Source: Prorocentrum cordatum
Lineage: Eukaryota > Sar > Dinophyceae > Prorocentrales > Prorocentraceae
NCBI GenBank assembly: GCA_963575745.1
Contig: CAUYUJ010016715.1
Location: 620,001 to 684,000 of the forward strand
DNA: 64,000 nt
Direction of reading: 5' to 3'
The notes under the pieces were generated by a model that ran no database searches, was not told the DNA's origin, and saw nothing but the letters and a program-made list of their open reading frames with translations. This document shows, piece by piece, positions 20,702 to 30,529 of the stretch (positions are counted from its first letter, which is position 1; each line of letters starts with the position of its first letter). The position numbers were made by a program, and so were the translations under genes.

Positions 20702-21636
20702 ATGGTTTCAGCAGCCAGGCTCCATTGGATCATCCAGGAGCTAGCGAACGGCCGCCAAGGCGTTGTCAAACTGTGCAGCCACAGCGACAAGCTGATCATG
20801 CAGATCTGCCTGTTCCCCGTCTGGGAGCCGACTATGCGGAACAGCCTCATGATAAGTTTGCTCCACATGGTGCAGCTGGACATCGACAGCGCTATCATCG
20901 TGGACCACGGGCACAAGAACTCCAAAGGCGAGTCCCACATCCGTCTTGTCGTGAAGCCCCTTCCGGTTTTCTTCGAGGGCTTCTCTGGTACGTCGCCGGC
21001 CAGTTCTGCGGTGGAGGAGGGCTCCGAGCGCCAGACGCACGCCGAGTCCATCGGGCCAGTCCTGGCGCACGAGAAGGGGGAGTCGTCCAGCGAGCAGCTG
21101 TCGGTTGCAGGTGGCGCGACTGGTTCGGGCTCTGTGGCGATGGAGAGCAAACCCTGTGCAAAGGCAGAGACTGATATCGATGTGGTGAGGCCCCAGCGGC
21201 ACGGAAAGGCCACTGCTCCTCAGCAGCACAGCGAAAACCACACATTCGCTCCAGGCATGGCCGCGAGCCTTGTTGGCCTCAAGGCTAGGCCGCTGCTAAA
21301 TGGTCGTGAAGGCACCCTGAGCTTCTACGACGACGCTGCTGACCGCTGGGCTGTCAAGACTGGTGCGGAGGCCATTCGTGTCAAGGCATCGTGTCTTGAG
21401 CCAATCGGCTCCCATACGAAAAAGTCTCTCGGCATGGCGTTCCAAACGGCCGCCTTCGAGTATCAACATTTGGACCCAGTTGCTAACGACCAGGTGTTCC
21501 AGCTTTTGTACGACCTTGCTGCTCGAGAATGGCAGCCTGGGGTGGCCGCTTTCTTCCTGCCTTTATTCAGCGACAAGACAGCCTTCGACAAGATGTACTG
21601 CCACATGGCCGCCAGGAGTCCTGAGATCGCCTACCA
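20702..21636 (+). CDS. Unknown protein with an SH3-like GLxxRPxLNG domain, first exon
   Basis: The ATG at 20702 sits in GCCGCCATGG, an ideal eukaryotic initiation context; the frame could begin a little upstream only at a TTG. About 311 codons stay open and end at CCA|GTGAGT, a canonical 5' splice site at 21636/21637, so the TGA just beyond is intronic and the protein continues in an unseen exon. Residues ~5-95 form a compact region (IIQELANGRQGVVKLCSHSD, LLHMVQLDIDSAIIVDHGHK). Residues ~100-180 are Ser/Glu-rich and probably disordered. Then comes LVGLKARPLLNGREGTLSFY...RWAVKT...VKASCLEPI, a short beta-barrel-like motif I recall from many algal proteins. Residues ~245-311 are a helical domain I do not recognise. 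Function unknown; a scaffold or binding role is a guess. Confidence 0.8.
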
Positions 21637-21940
21637 GTGAGTGGCGCTTAGCTGCATTCTTGGTGTGCCAAGTGCATCCATTCTTGTGCCCTCATACGCC
21701 ATTCCTTGCGCCCCACGTCGTCCGTTGGGTTGCGCTTCTCCTCATGGCTGCTTGCGCCCCCATGTATGTTGGGGTTGCGCTTCCCGTCAAGGGTTCTTGT
21801 TCCATGTGCTACTCGATCCTTCGGGCGAGTGCAGTGTTGCCAGGTTCTTGCGGGCGAGATTCGGCTGCGTCTCTCGTGCACGTGTGGACACCACAGACGT
21901 TCGTCTCCTAGGGCTGTAGGAAGAAGAAGGAGGAGGAGGA
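21637..21940 (+). other. Probable intron of the 20.7-kb gene
   Basis: Starts GTGAGTGGCG. Contains three tandem-like stretches with TTGCGCTTC/CTTGCGCCC and no strong coding signal. No convincing acceptor with a following exon was found before the repeat at 21.94 kb. Confidence 0.5.
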
Positions 21941-22365
21941 GGAGGAGGAAGAGGAGGAGCGTTCCCGAGGCGCGTGCGCGCCTAGGCCCGGATCCCCCCC
22001 CCCACACTCGAGTGGCGAAACAAGCGCGGCGGGAGGCTGTTTCTACATCCTATTTTCGGCCTCAGGGGGCCCTCACCCCTCCTCCTCCTCCTCCTCCTCC
22101 TCCTCCTCCTCCTCCTCCTCCTCCCCCTCTTCCTCCTCCCCCTCCTCCTCCTCCTCCTCCTCCTCCTCCGCCTGCTCCTCCGCATCCTCCTCCTCGCTTC
22201 CCCAGACCTTCTCGAGTGATGGATGGAAAACATCGCGACGGGAGGTTATTCCTGGTGCTCGGCCTCCGGGGGACCCTGTCGGGCCTCGTCAACACAAACC
22301 ACTCGCGACGAAGAACCAGTCCTGGAGAATAGGTCGAGACCTCTGGGGGTGGACGTTGGGGTCGC
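21941..22365 (+). repeat. Dispersed element with purine tract, copy 1
   Basis: GGA tract, GCGTTCCCGAGG, GCGCGTGCGCGCC, a (TCC)n tract (about 22077-22176), CGCGACGGGAGG and finally TGGAGAATAGGTCGAGACCT. The same landmarks in the same order occur at 23640-24240. It is therefore a dispersed repeat of about 400-600 bp, with variable microsatellite cores. Confidence 0.75.
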
Positions 22366-22855
22366 GGGGACGTGCGCGGCCCAGCGCGGGCACAAAGGAC
22401 GCGTTGAAATAAGAAGAGGGGGGCATGAAATCCAAGGGTGTCATCACAAACATCTGGTGTCTCGTTTTTTCAAGACACGGGCCCACGACCTCTCGACCAC
22501 TTCCCCGGGACCGGCTTTTCATCCCGAGCCGTTTTTTGTCGGCGGTCCCGAGGCCAGGTAAGGGCCCAGAGAGGCCGGAAACTATCGAAACCGTGGTCTC
22601 GATTTTTTCGAAACGCTGGATGTCTGGGATCGATGGCCGGGGCCATGACGTCCACCCCCCCAATCTTGACGGCGCGCACAAGAGGGTAGGGGAAGGGCGG
22701 AAGGCTCCTTAGAAGGAGGCTTGTCCTTAGGAGGCGCCAGCCTTGCATCTATAGCTGAGGCCTCCACCTTCTACGAAGCAGCCTCCTTGTAAGAAGCCTT
22801 GCCCCCCGTCCCCCTACGCTTCGGCGTCAACTCACGGAAGCCTCCCATACCATCT
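22366..22855. other. Intergenic
   Basis: No gene seen. The stretch around 22595-22670 (CGAGACCACGG in reverse, GGATGTCTGGGATCG, CATGACGTCCACC) looks like a continuation or inverted end of the dispersed element on its left. Confidence 0.45.
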
Positions 22856-22859
22856 TGTC

Positions 22860-22996
22860 GGCTGTTGCGAATCGACGCTACTCGACGCTTGTCGACGCTA
22901 CTTGACGCTACGTCGACGCCAATCGACGCAAAGTTGACGCTGATTCGGCGCTATCTCCTCAACTCCCAGACGCCAGTCGACGCCAATCGACGCCAA
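22860..22996. repeat. Degenerate 9-11-bp TCGACGC repeats
   Basis: About a dozen units of (T/G)CGACGCTAC or TCGACGCCAA, partly in inverted orientation around GTCGAC. It resembles the GATGCATCGGC arrays nearby in style but not in sequence. Confidence 0.8.
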
Positions 22997-23240
22997 AAAC
23001 GAAATATTAAGAGGGGATATACCAGGCTCCCATGATGTGCTACCGAACCCTCCCCCCTACGCCCCTCTGCGTGGCCGGCCCTAATCTGGGTTTCTTAATT
23101 AGCGTGGGGGGGTACTCCCCGACAGGGGTCAACCTCGCCACGTCCTCGCGCCGCGACGTGGGTCGGAGCGCCTTCGGCGCGCGGTGGCTGCCCGCGACGG
23201 GGGTCGATGTGGGGCCGTCGGCAAGAGTGACGCCCCCCCG

Positions 23241-23425
23241 ACGCTTACTGAGAAACTCCAAGGGCTCCCAACGTCGCGCTTCGCGCTGCGCGAAGCGCGA
23301 AGTGCAAATAACTTCGCGCTCTCGCGCCGCCGGGGAGAAGAGGAGGATGAGGAGGAATCGGAGCCGAAGCGCGAAGCGCGAATAACTTCGCGCCCTCGAG
23401 GGCGCCCTTGCTTACTGAGAAACTC
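23241..23425. repeat. Paired GCGCGAA repeats with a perfect hairpin
   Basis: TTACTGAGAAACTC occurs at about 23246 and 23411 as an imperfect frame around two copies of GCGCGAA..AATAACTTCGCGC. At 23275-23299 CGCGCTTCGCG-CTG-CGCGAAGCGCG is a perfect 11-bp hairpin with a 3-base loop. Confidence 0.8.
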
Positions 23426-23639
23426 GGAGTACGCATCGCCCCCCTCGTGGACGCCCCCGCGCCTCGCGTCCCCGCTCCCGGCGCCCGCCGCGCCGGTCCG
23501 CGGGCGAGGCCCCCGCGTCCTGCCGGGGAGCTCCGCTCTCTTCGAGAGGGGGGGGGGGTGGGGGCGGCGTCGAGGCGCGGACGGCGGCGGCACGACCTCT
23601 GGAGTGAGGGTCAGTGGCCACGAGATCCAGAGCCCCCCC

Positions 23640-24245
23640 CTGCGAGAGCGGGGGGAGGGCGAGGGGGAGGTGGGGGAGCAGGAGGAGGAGGAGAAGGAGG
23701 AGGAGTAGGAGGAGGAGGGGAGGAGGAGGAGGAGGAGGAGGAGGAGGAGGAGGAGAGGGAGGAGGAGGAGAAGTGGAGGGAGGGGGAGGAGGGAGGAGGA
23801 GGAGGGGAGGAGGAGGGAGGAGGAGGAGGAGGAGGAGGAGGAGGAGGAGGAGGAAGCGGAGAACGAGCAGGAGGAGGCGGCGGAGAAGGAGGAGCGTTCC
23901 CGAGGGGAGGGGCTCGTAGAGCTGTGCACGAGGCGCGTGCGCGCCAAGGCCCAGAACCCCCTCCCGCGAGTCGCGAGGGAACGCGCCGGGAGGCTGTGTT
24001 CCACACTCCTCGGCCTCGGGGGCCTCGCGACCCTCAAAAACTGCGTCTAAGGGGCAACGATCCCAGACCCTCCCTCCTCCCTCCTCCCTCCTCCATGACA
24101 AAGCGCGACGGGAGGCTTCTCCACATATTCTGCCCCTGGGGGGTCCTCACTAGGCCTCGGGGCCGCCAGAAGATCACCCAGGATGAACAAAAAAGGGTGC
24201 TGGAGAATAGGTCGAGACCTCTGAAGGTCGACGTTATGGAAAAAG
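23640..24245 (+). repeat. Dispersed element with purine tract, copy 2
   Basis: A C-to-G asymmetric (GGA)n tract (23645-23885), GCGTTCCCGAGG at about 23894, GCGCGTGCGCGCC, CGCGCCGGGAGGCTGT, a (CTC)n stretch and GGAGAATAGGTCGAGACCTC near 24201. It parallels 21941-22365 landmark by landmark. Confidence 0.75.
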
Positions 24246-24367
24246 CGTGACGTCGGGGGTCTGGGATAGGGGGGACTGGCACAGTGGGAGACACATCGAC
24301 CTGGAATCGGCAATACATCGGCAATAATCGGGGGGTCGACGCATCCCCCCCTGTGCCTCTCCCCCTA

Positions 24368-24630
24368 CCTTGAAGCCTCCTAGGTGGGATCCGAGTAGAT
24401 GGGGTCGGAGGATCGCGCAGTATCGCCGATACATCAGCGATACATCGCCGATGCATCGGCGATGCATCGGTGACGTCGGCGATGCATCGGCGATGCATCG
24501 GCGATGCATCGGCGACTCCAGCGCGGAAAAAATCGGGCTCCACATCGAGCCGCATCGCCGATGCATCATCGATGCGGCGCGATCCTCCGACCCCCTCTGC
24601 TCGGACCTCATCCTTGAAGAGGCCTTGGGA
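24368..24630. mobile_element. GATGCATCGGC foldback element 1
   Basis: Ends read GCCTCCTAGGTGGGATCCGA on the left and the near-complement on the right (CTCGGACCTCATCC...GAGGCC). Inside lies GGGGTCGGAGGATCGCGC, inverted on the right as GCGCGATCCTCCGACCCC. The middle is a run of 10-12-bp units CGATGCATCGG, each carrying the palindrome ATGCAT, around an asymmetric core with CTCCAGCGCGG and GGGCTCCACATCGAGCCGCA. No coding capacity; a MITE-like or foldback element. Confidence 0.85.
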
Positions 24631-25489
24631 CACACAAATAAATAAACACAAATATAATGATCCCCCATATTTTCCCATATTTTCTGGGTTTTTGTCTTCC
24701 CCCAATCCCATCTTTTCCCGTATTTTCTGGGGAATCGACGATTAATTGTGTCTGTGTGTTTTTCCCCCCTCCTGATCAATGGATGCTTCGCGCCGCCACG
24801 GCCCGAGACGCCTCGACAGCTGAGTCCTGGTGGGCCCGGGGAGGGGCCCGGTGGCCGATGCGGAGAGGAGTTGGGCCAGGCGCCGGCGCCGCCAGAGTCT
24901 CGACCCTGAGAGCCGGCGCTGCGAAGAATTGCGATGAGAGCACTCGAGAGTGACATAAAAGATATGCGATCAAGAGCGTGGCTCCAGTTGGACCATGGGC
25001 TCAAGTGTGATGACAAAGAACCGCGATCAAAAACGTGGCTCAAGTGTATCTCTTGAACAACAAAGCAAGCGCTTGTGGATCGCCCTGAAGCCGGTCATCG
25101 TGAGAAATCGTGACCGGGGCTCCGGACACCGTCTTTCTGGGTCGTGCTTCGACCCGCATCGATCTGCGAGGGCCCAGGGGGCCCCACAGCGAGCGAGAGC
25201 GCCCGGTGTGGAAGCACTGCAGCGCCCGGATCGCAGGGGACCGGCCCCTGACCAGTTCACGGAGACCGCCTGCGGTACCCGCGGGCAGGGGCGCGGGCGC
25301 TGCGCTCTGGGCGTCGCGTTTTCGTTCGCACCGGGCGGTCTCGCTCGCTCTTGGGCCCCGGGGGCCCTCACGGATCGATGCGGCTCGAGAGCTGCCGCAC
25401 GGAGGGATGGGGCCTGGGGCGTCGGTCGTGATCTGTGACGGTGCCTCAAGTTTTTCGCGACGTCGGATCTCGGGGGGGTCTCCGTGAAC
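24631..25489. other. Intergenic; two short repeats
   Basis: GCGATCAA(G/A)A(G/A)CGTGGCTC occurs at about 24967 and 25022. GACCAGTTCACGGAGACCGCC near 25252 has an inverted partner near 25477-25500 (GGTCTCCGTGAACTGGTCAG), giving arms of about 20 bp roughly 210 bp apart. No gene seen. Confidence 0.55.
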
Positions 25490-25652
25490 TGGTCAGGGGT
25501 CTGGTGCGCGGCGTTTCTCGGGGACCGCGGGCGGGCCAAACACAAAAGCGCAAGACGCTATTCTCGCATCGCGTCCGGCGATCGGGGGACCCCAGTGGGC
25601 CCGCACCAATGGTCACTCCAGCGCGAAGGGTCACTCTTACGTGTAGTCGAAG
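25490..25652 (+). mobile_element. Small TIR-element family, diverged copy
   Basis: TCTGGTGCGCGGCGTTTCTC near the left and CCCGCACCAATGGTCACTCC, AGGGTCACTCTTAC at the right match the element at 40164-40330 in order and spacing. The left outer arm is degenerate, overlapping the AACTGGTCAGGGG sequence. Confidence 0.7.
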
Positions 25653-25711
25653 GAAGCCTGGCAAGAAGAAACCCGCCGAGCGGGCGGGAGTCTCCGGCCC
25701 AGAGATGCAAC

Positions 25712-25935
25712 CTCTAGAGGCCTCCCAGATGGGGTCGGAGTAGTTGGGGTCGGACGGTCGCGCAGCATCGTCGATGAATCACCGATGCATCGGCGATGCA
25801 TCGGCGACGTCGGCGAGGCACGACGCCGGCGCGGAGAAATTCGGGCTCCACATCGACCCGCATCGCCGATGCATCGGCGATGCGGTGCGATCCTCCGACC
25901 CCGTCGACTCGGACCTCATTTGGCGGGTCTAGAGC
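25712..25935. mobile_element. GATGCATCGGC foldback element 2
   Basis: Same plan as element 1 with fewer central units. TCTAGAG flanks both ends (about 25711-25717 and 25927-25933), a possible 7-bp target-site duplication. The core ACGCCGGCGCGGAG, GGGCTCCACATCGACCCGCA is shared with the other copies. Confidence 0.85.
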
Positions 25936-26659
25936 CCCTTGAAATCACGACCCCTCCCCGAGGGCCGGAACCCTCACCCTGGGCCGCTTGGTTGACAGCC
26001 CCAGGGCCCGCCCGCAGGACGAAGACGGCGAGCACAAAGCCTCGCACTGAATGCCTTCAAGCCGTGGGAGGTCTGGCGACGTGCTGCCCCCCCGTCCTGG
26101 CCCCTCTCCCGGCGCCCGCCGCGCCGTGCCTCGGGCGACGAGGACTCCGCGTCCTTCGCGTAGGGGGTCGACTACAGGATTGATGCACCCCAGAATCGAA
26201 ATCTTCGTCGGGTCTGCAAGCATGTACAAGGAAGGCCCGTAGACCCATACGCACAGTCTGCACACCTCTTTGCAGATACGACGAGCGCTTGAATCACGGG
26301 GCAGATCACTTCTGTGGTCGGTTCCCTATATTGGAGTCCTGGCCCCTCTCCCGGCGCCCGCCGGCCCTGCCGTCCGGCTGCCCGGGCGGGGGCGACTCGT
26401 CGCTGGCCCCACCACGCCTGGGCGCGCGAGCATCGGGGGGGCTGCTAGAGGTGCCCCTTGCCCAGGGTCCCCCCGGCTTCCCGCTCGCTTTTGGAGTCCC
26501 TGGGGCCCTCGGGGCCTCGTGAGGGGTGCTTGAGAGGCCGTGGGCGCCTCCCCGGAAACACAGGGGGCACTTTGGGCCAGGGGCACTTCTAGCAACACCT
26601 GAGAGGAGTGGCCCTGTAGGCGAGAGTGGCCTGCGGTGCGCGGTTTTCGAGCATCGCTC
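25936..26659. other. Intergenic; GGCGCCCGCCG boxes
   Basis: CCTCTCCCGGCGCCCGCCG occurs at about 26101 and 26345, and CGCTCCCGGCGCCCGCCG at about 23474, each followed by a GC-rich, partly similar stretch. No domain is recognisable in any frame. Confidence 0.5.
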
Positions 26660-26905
26660 CACCGGTCTTTAGTTCCACTGGCATATATAGCCAACCCGTG
26701 CAAGCAAGACGCACGACGAGGCTGCACGGGCCTCGGAAGGCCGGTCCGAAGCTCTCCGAGCGGGGCGCGGCCAACGACGGTGGCCAAGGAGGGGCCGAGG
26801 AGGCAAGGACGCAAAAAAGTGCCCTTGGGACCGTCGTAGAGCCCCTGGCCCCGCTGGCCTGCCCACCCCCTGCCACCAGGGGCCCGCGGGGCCCGTCCCC
26901 ACCCC
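26660..26905 (+). repeat. Dispersed repeat shared with 55 kb and 60 kb
   Basis: CGAGCGGGGCGCGGCCAACG, GAGGAGGCAAGGACGCAA and GTGCCCTTGGGA match the reverse complement of 54955-55195 and its duplicate at 60218-60458. It is therefore a dispersed element in opposite orientations. The TTCCACTGGCATATATAG end corresponds to the CCAGTGGAATCACGAATGCC end there. Confidence 0.75.
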
Positions 26906-27077
26906 TGCAGGGGGGGGGCTGGTGGGGCTGAGCTGCCCTGGCCCAGTGGGGATGGTGACCGGCTCGACGCTGCTGGGCTTCGGAAGTTAACCACCCTCAG
27001 AAACTGAGGGAATCTCTAAGATCGCCATCGTGATGAGGCGATGCCCAACATAGGGATAGGGATAGGTTCCAGGCTGG

Positions 27078-27319
27078 TGAGAAGTAGAGGCCTCCTGGAT
27101 GGGGACCGAGTAGATGTGGTCGGAGGAGCGCGCCGCATCGCCAATGCATCGCCGATGTATCGGCGATGCATCGGAGATGCGTCTGCGACGTCGGCGATGC
27201 ATCGGAGACGTCGGCGTGGGGAAACACGGGCTCCACATCGAGCCGCATCGCCGATGCATCAGCGATGCGGTGCGATCCTTCGACCCCATCTACTCGGACC
27301 CCATCTAGAAGGCCTAGAG
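27078..27319. mobile_element. GATGCATCGGC foldback element 3
   Basis: Left end GCCTCCTGGATGGGGACCGA; right end TCGGACCCCATCTAGAAGGC. TAGAGG lies on both sides. Inside are the inverted GGTCGGAGGAGCGCGC and GCGATCCTTCGACCCC arms, ATGCATCGG units, and the shared core GGGCTCCACATCGAGCCGCA. Confidence 0.85.
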
Positions 27320-27421
27320 GCAAATGGGACTCAAAGCCAGGCGCGCAAGCCAGCGCTGGGGGCGCCCTGTGTGCCCGCGCCGAAGGCCACTCCAGCGAAA
27401 GGCCTCTCCTGCGCGTAACCG

Positions 27422-27557
27422 AGCCTGGCGGCCCTGTCGTCCAGCGGCGCCGGCGGCGCCGGGTCTTCCTCGTCCGGCAGCTTCTGGCCGGTCAGGCTCT
27501 CCAGCTTCGCCTTGGCAGACTCCAGCTTCTCCTGCCCCTTCCGCAGCGCCTCCTCCG
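27422..27557 (-). CDS. Coiled-coil-like exon (island 5)
   Basis: On the minus strand EALRKGQEKLESAKAKLESL, then TGQKLPDEEDPAPPAPLDDR and ARL, before a possible donor CTCG|GTTACG. The first half is a heptad-compatible Lys/Glu/Leu helix; the second half is a Pro/Ala linker. Codon use (CTG, GAG, AAG, GCC) contrasts with the surrounding repeats. The acceptor may be GGCGGAG|GAG. The right neighbour in transcription (lower coordinates) was not found. It may be the last visible exon of the gene whose other islands lie at 33.2, 37.5, 40.8 and 41.3 kb, or an isolated relic. Confidence 0.55.
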
Positions 27558-28040
27558 CCGGGGCAGTACAAAACGCAGAGATTCCCGCACAGAGGCCACG
27601 GAGGAAGAGGACGCCGAGGAAGTGAAGTTATGCTGAATTCAACGGGGATCCGCTGCCAGAGCCACGATCCGTCGCGAAATGCGATCTATCTGCGTAGGGG
27701 CACGATCGCGACGCCTCGTTAATGCGGTGCGACCGCGCTCCAGCCAAGAGTCCTTTCGAAAACAACTCTGAGCACAGAGGGGATGGCTGGACTGTTTTGA
27801 TGCTTGTCACAGATGCGTGTGCGTGTTGAGTAGATGATGTGTGTTGTGCGTTGCGCGCATGTGTTTTATATGTAAGTTGATGTGCATGTGTGTGCAAAAG
27901 GTTTACATTGCTTCTTTGTGGCTGCTGCTGGTGCTCGCTGTTGCTTGCTGCACGGTTGCTGTGTGCTGCTGGTAGCCCTTAGCAAGTTATGCCTGGGTGC
28001 GGTTGCTGCTGGTAGTTGTGGTAGTTGTTGTTGTTGTTGC

Positions 28041-28080
<40 letters not shown>

Positions 28081-28430
28081 GATGTCTGCCGCTGCTTGCC
28101 GCTGGCTGGAGACGAAGGGTCTCGGGACATATCCAAGCGCTCATAATTCGTCCTGGGAGTCGCGGAGCGTCTTGGCGGACTCTTGAAGCCTCTCGGGTTG
28201 CCTTCGCGAGGCCTCTGCAGGTGATCTCGGGGCGTCCTGAACCACTTCCTCTTGGAGCTCTCTTGTGCTGTCTGAGGGCTCTCTCGTGGCCTTCTTGGGA
28301 CCCTCTGAAACCAGTTGGGCGATTTTTTGCCAAGGGAGAGGCGACCAACACTCAGGCTACGATGCCGCTGCTCAACACTCGTCGCTCGCCGCGTGATATG
28401 CTGGATAGAATTTAAAAGCTAAGCGCAAGC
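27558..28430. other. Intergenic with (GTT)n
   Basis: A (GTT)n run covers about 28020-28083, inside a TGCTG-rich region. It is the complement of the (CAA)n tracts at 41.5 kb. From 28130 to 28310 there are loose 10-12-bp CTTGGGACCTC-type repeats. No gene seen. Confidence 0.6.
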
Positions 28431-29849
28431 GCAAGCGCTTCGCGGTTGGGTTCTATCACAGGCCAGAGCGCTCCCACGACATAGTGGATGCATGCTACGA
28501 TGCCTCGTGGGGCTGACGCAAGCCTGCGCTACCTGCTTGATGTTCGGACCAACTCTTCTTTCGAAAGCGTCCCGCTTCAGGCCACACGACTCTCAGGGCC
28601 CGGCTCCGGCAAACTGGAGAAAGCTGGTGTGTGATGTAGTCGCCCCCACAGTATCATACATATCTTTGCTTGCTCTCTGATTCGTCTCCTCCTTCTCCTC
28701 CTGTTCCTCCTTCTTTTTCAATGTTCGTCTTCATGAAAACATCGATTGAAACCACATCCTGCTATACACAGGTTTGTTTGGTCTCTATGCCCGGTGATAC
28801 CAACAAACCATTATATGCACATGTTTTGGGGGGCGTCAAGAGGCCCGCAAATCTGGCCAGGAGCAGACCCTACTATACACATGGATGTTGTTTTTGCTAT
28901 CGGTGATATCACCGAGCCACACTGCATTCAGGTTTGCTTGTTGGGTTATGGTGTTCAGGAGGCCCGCAAACTGGTCCAGGAAGGCGTGCGGGAGAGCGTG
29001 CCCGCCAACTCCTACTATGCACAGGATTGGTGTAAAGGAGGAGGAGAGTAATGAATATATCTGTCTTTCTTTGTCTGTGTCAATGAGGTGTCTCTGCCCA
29101 TCTCGAGGAGTTCTTATGCATATACCATATCTATATTTCTATCGGTCTATCTCTTTCAAAGTTCCTCTTGCCTTCAACACACTGCGAACCATATTTCCGT
29201 CTGTCGCGCGCATGCATCTGTCAAGAGGGTACAGATCATTCCTTATATGTCGCTCTCTTTCTCTCTCCGAGACACACCTTCCTAACAACAAGTGCAGCCC
29301 CCATGTATCTCTATAGATCTGGGTGGTAAATGTTGTGTTGTTCTACATCGCTCACCCTCTCCCTCCGTCCCACCATACATCCGCAGATGCTGATCCCAAA
29401 ATGCAAAGGCAAAGGAGGCGGAGTAAGAAGACGGTCTCTCTCTCTCATATATGAAGAGGGAGGAGGGGCAGGAGGATAACCACCTGGACGTCGTTATGTC
29501 CACTCGTCTCCCCTCGGGTTTCTATAGGGAGTCATTGGATATGTGGTCTGCTCCATTCCTAACGACGTCCTTCTGGGATGTGTCCCATTACTGCCCAGAG
29601 TATCTGGGATCTGTTTCGTTACTAGCCAGAGAGCAGGCGGACGACGACGAGAACGGAGGATGATGGAAGGGGGTGATGCAAGGAGCAGCAAAACTACGAT
29701 GAGAAAGATACCGATGATCATGAGGCCGTGGATCGGATGTGGAACCAGAGCGGGAGGAAGGTGTGGCCAAGGACGAGAGAGGAGGGATGAGAGGCGACGT
29801 GAGGATCAGCAGAAAGACTGCGGATCCTCAACATTAGCATCCTGCGGTT
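28431..29849. other. Intergenic, relatively low GC
   Basis: AGGCCCGCAAA.CTGG.CCAGGA occurs at about 28840 and 28961 together with neighbouring CTACTAT(A/G)CACA, an irregular ~120-bp repeat. The rest is unique and no frame is convincing. Confidence 0.5.
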
Positions 29850-30490
29850 ACCCCGCGCCTTCCTCCTCGTGTCCCTCCTCCTCGCCCACCTCAGCATCAC
29901 CACCACCATCACCACCACCGTCATTATGATCGCCGTCGACGTCGTCATGTGCGTCTTATCGCCCGCCGCCTCCGCAGATGGACGTCTCCGCCTTACCCTC
30001 CCACGCCCCCTCTCCCTTTCCCCTCTTCTCGCGCATCCCCGCCCTCAGCCTACCGCGTGCCTCTTCAGTATCACTGGCAGCATATAAGCGCCATGACCTC
30101 CAACATCACCACCACCATCGCCGTCATCGTCGACGTCGCCAGCAGCAGCTACGCCTTCTCGTCCGCCCCCATCTGCTGAACGGAGCCTCCGCATGACCCT
30201 CCCGCGCCCGCTCTGCCTCGCTCCCTTCTCCGCGCTCGGCCTCGCCCTCATCCAGCCGCGTGCCCCTTCAGCAGCACTAAAACACCATAAACAGCATGAT
30301 CGTCATCATTGCCACCACCATCGTCATCACCACCGTCGACGTCACCATCATCAGCTACGCCTTCTCGTCCGCCTCTCCTGCTGACAGCAGCCTCCACAGT
30401 AACCTCCTGTGCCCCCCCCCCCTGCCTCTTCCCCCTCGTATCACCCATCCTCCCCCTCAGCATGTAGCGTGTCTCCTTACCATCAACACA
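29850..30490 (+). repeat. ~205-bp tandem repeat, three diverged copies
   Basis: Each unit has a CATCACCACCACC tract, GTCGACGTCG, a TCGTCCGCC box and CCGCGTGCCNCTTCAG. The last anchor falls near 30048, 30254 and, diverged, 30462. The three frames drift, so it is not coding. Confidence 0.75.
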
Positions 30491-30529
30491 TCATACTCCT
30501 CGCCCGCTTCTTCACATAGGAGAGGTAGG

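Noticed and set aside
20059-21213. Long minus-strand open frame over the GGA tract and the 20.7-kb exon
   Set aside because: Mostly poly-Leu/Ser/Pro from the purine tract, then antisense of a well-supported plus-strand exon with an ideal start context and a GTGAGT donor.
24960-25050. GGGCTCAAG and TGGCTCAAG as dinoflagellate spliced-leader copies
   Set aside because: Only the last 8-9 bases match the leader; the CCGTAGCCATTTT part is absent and the two sites are explained by a local GCGATCAA..CGTGGCTC repeat.
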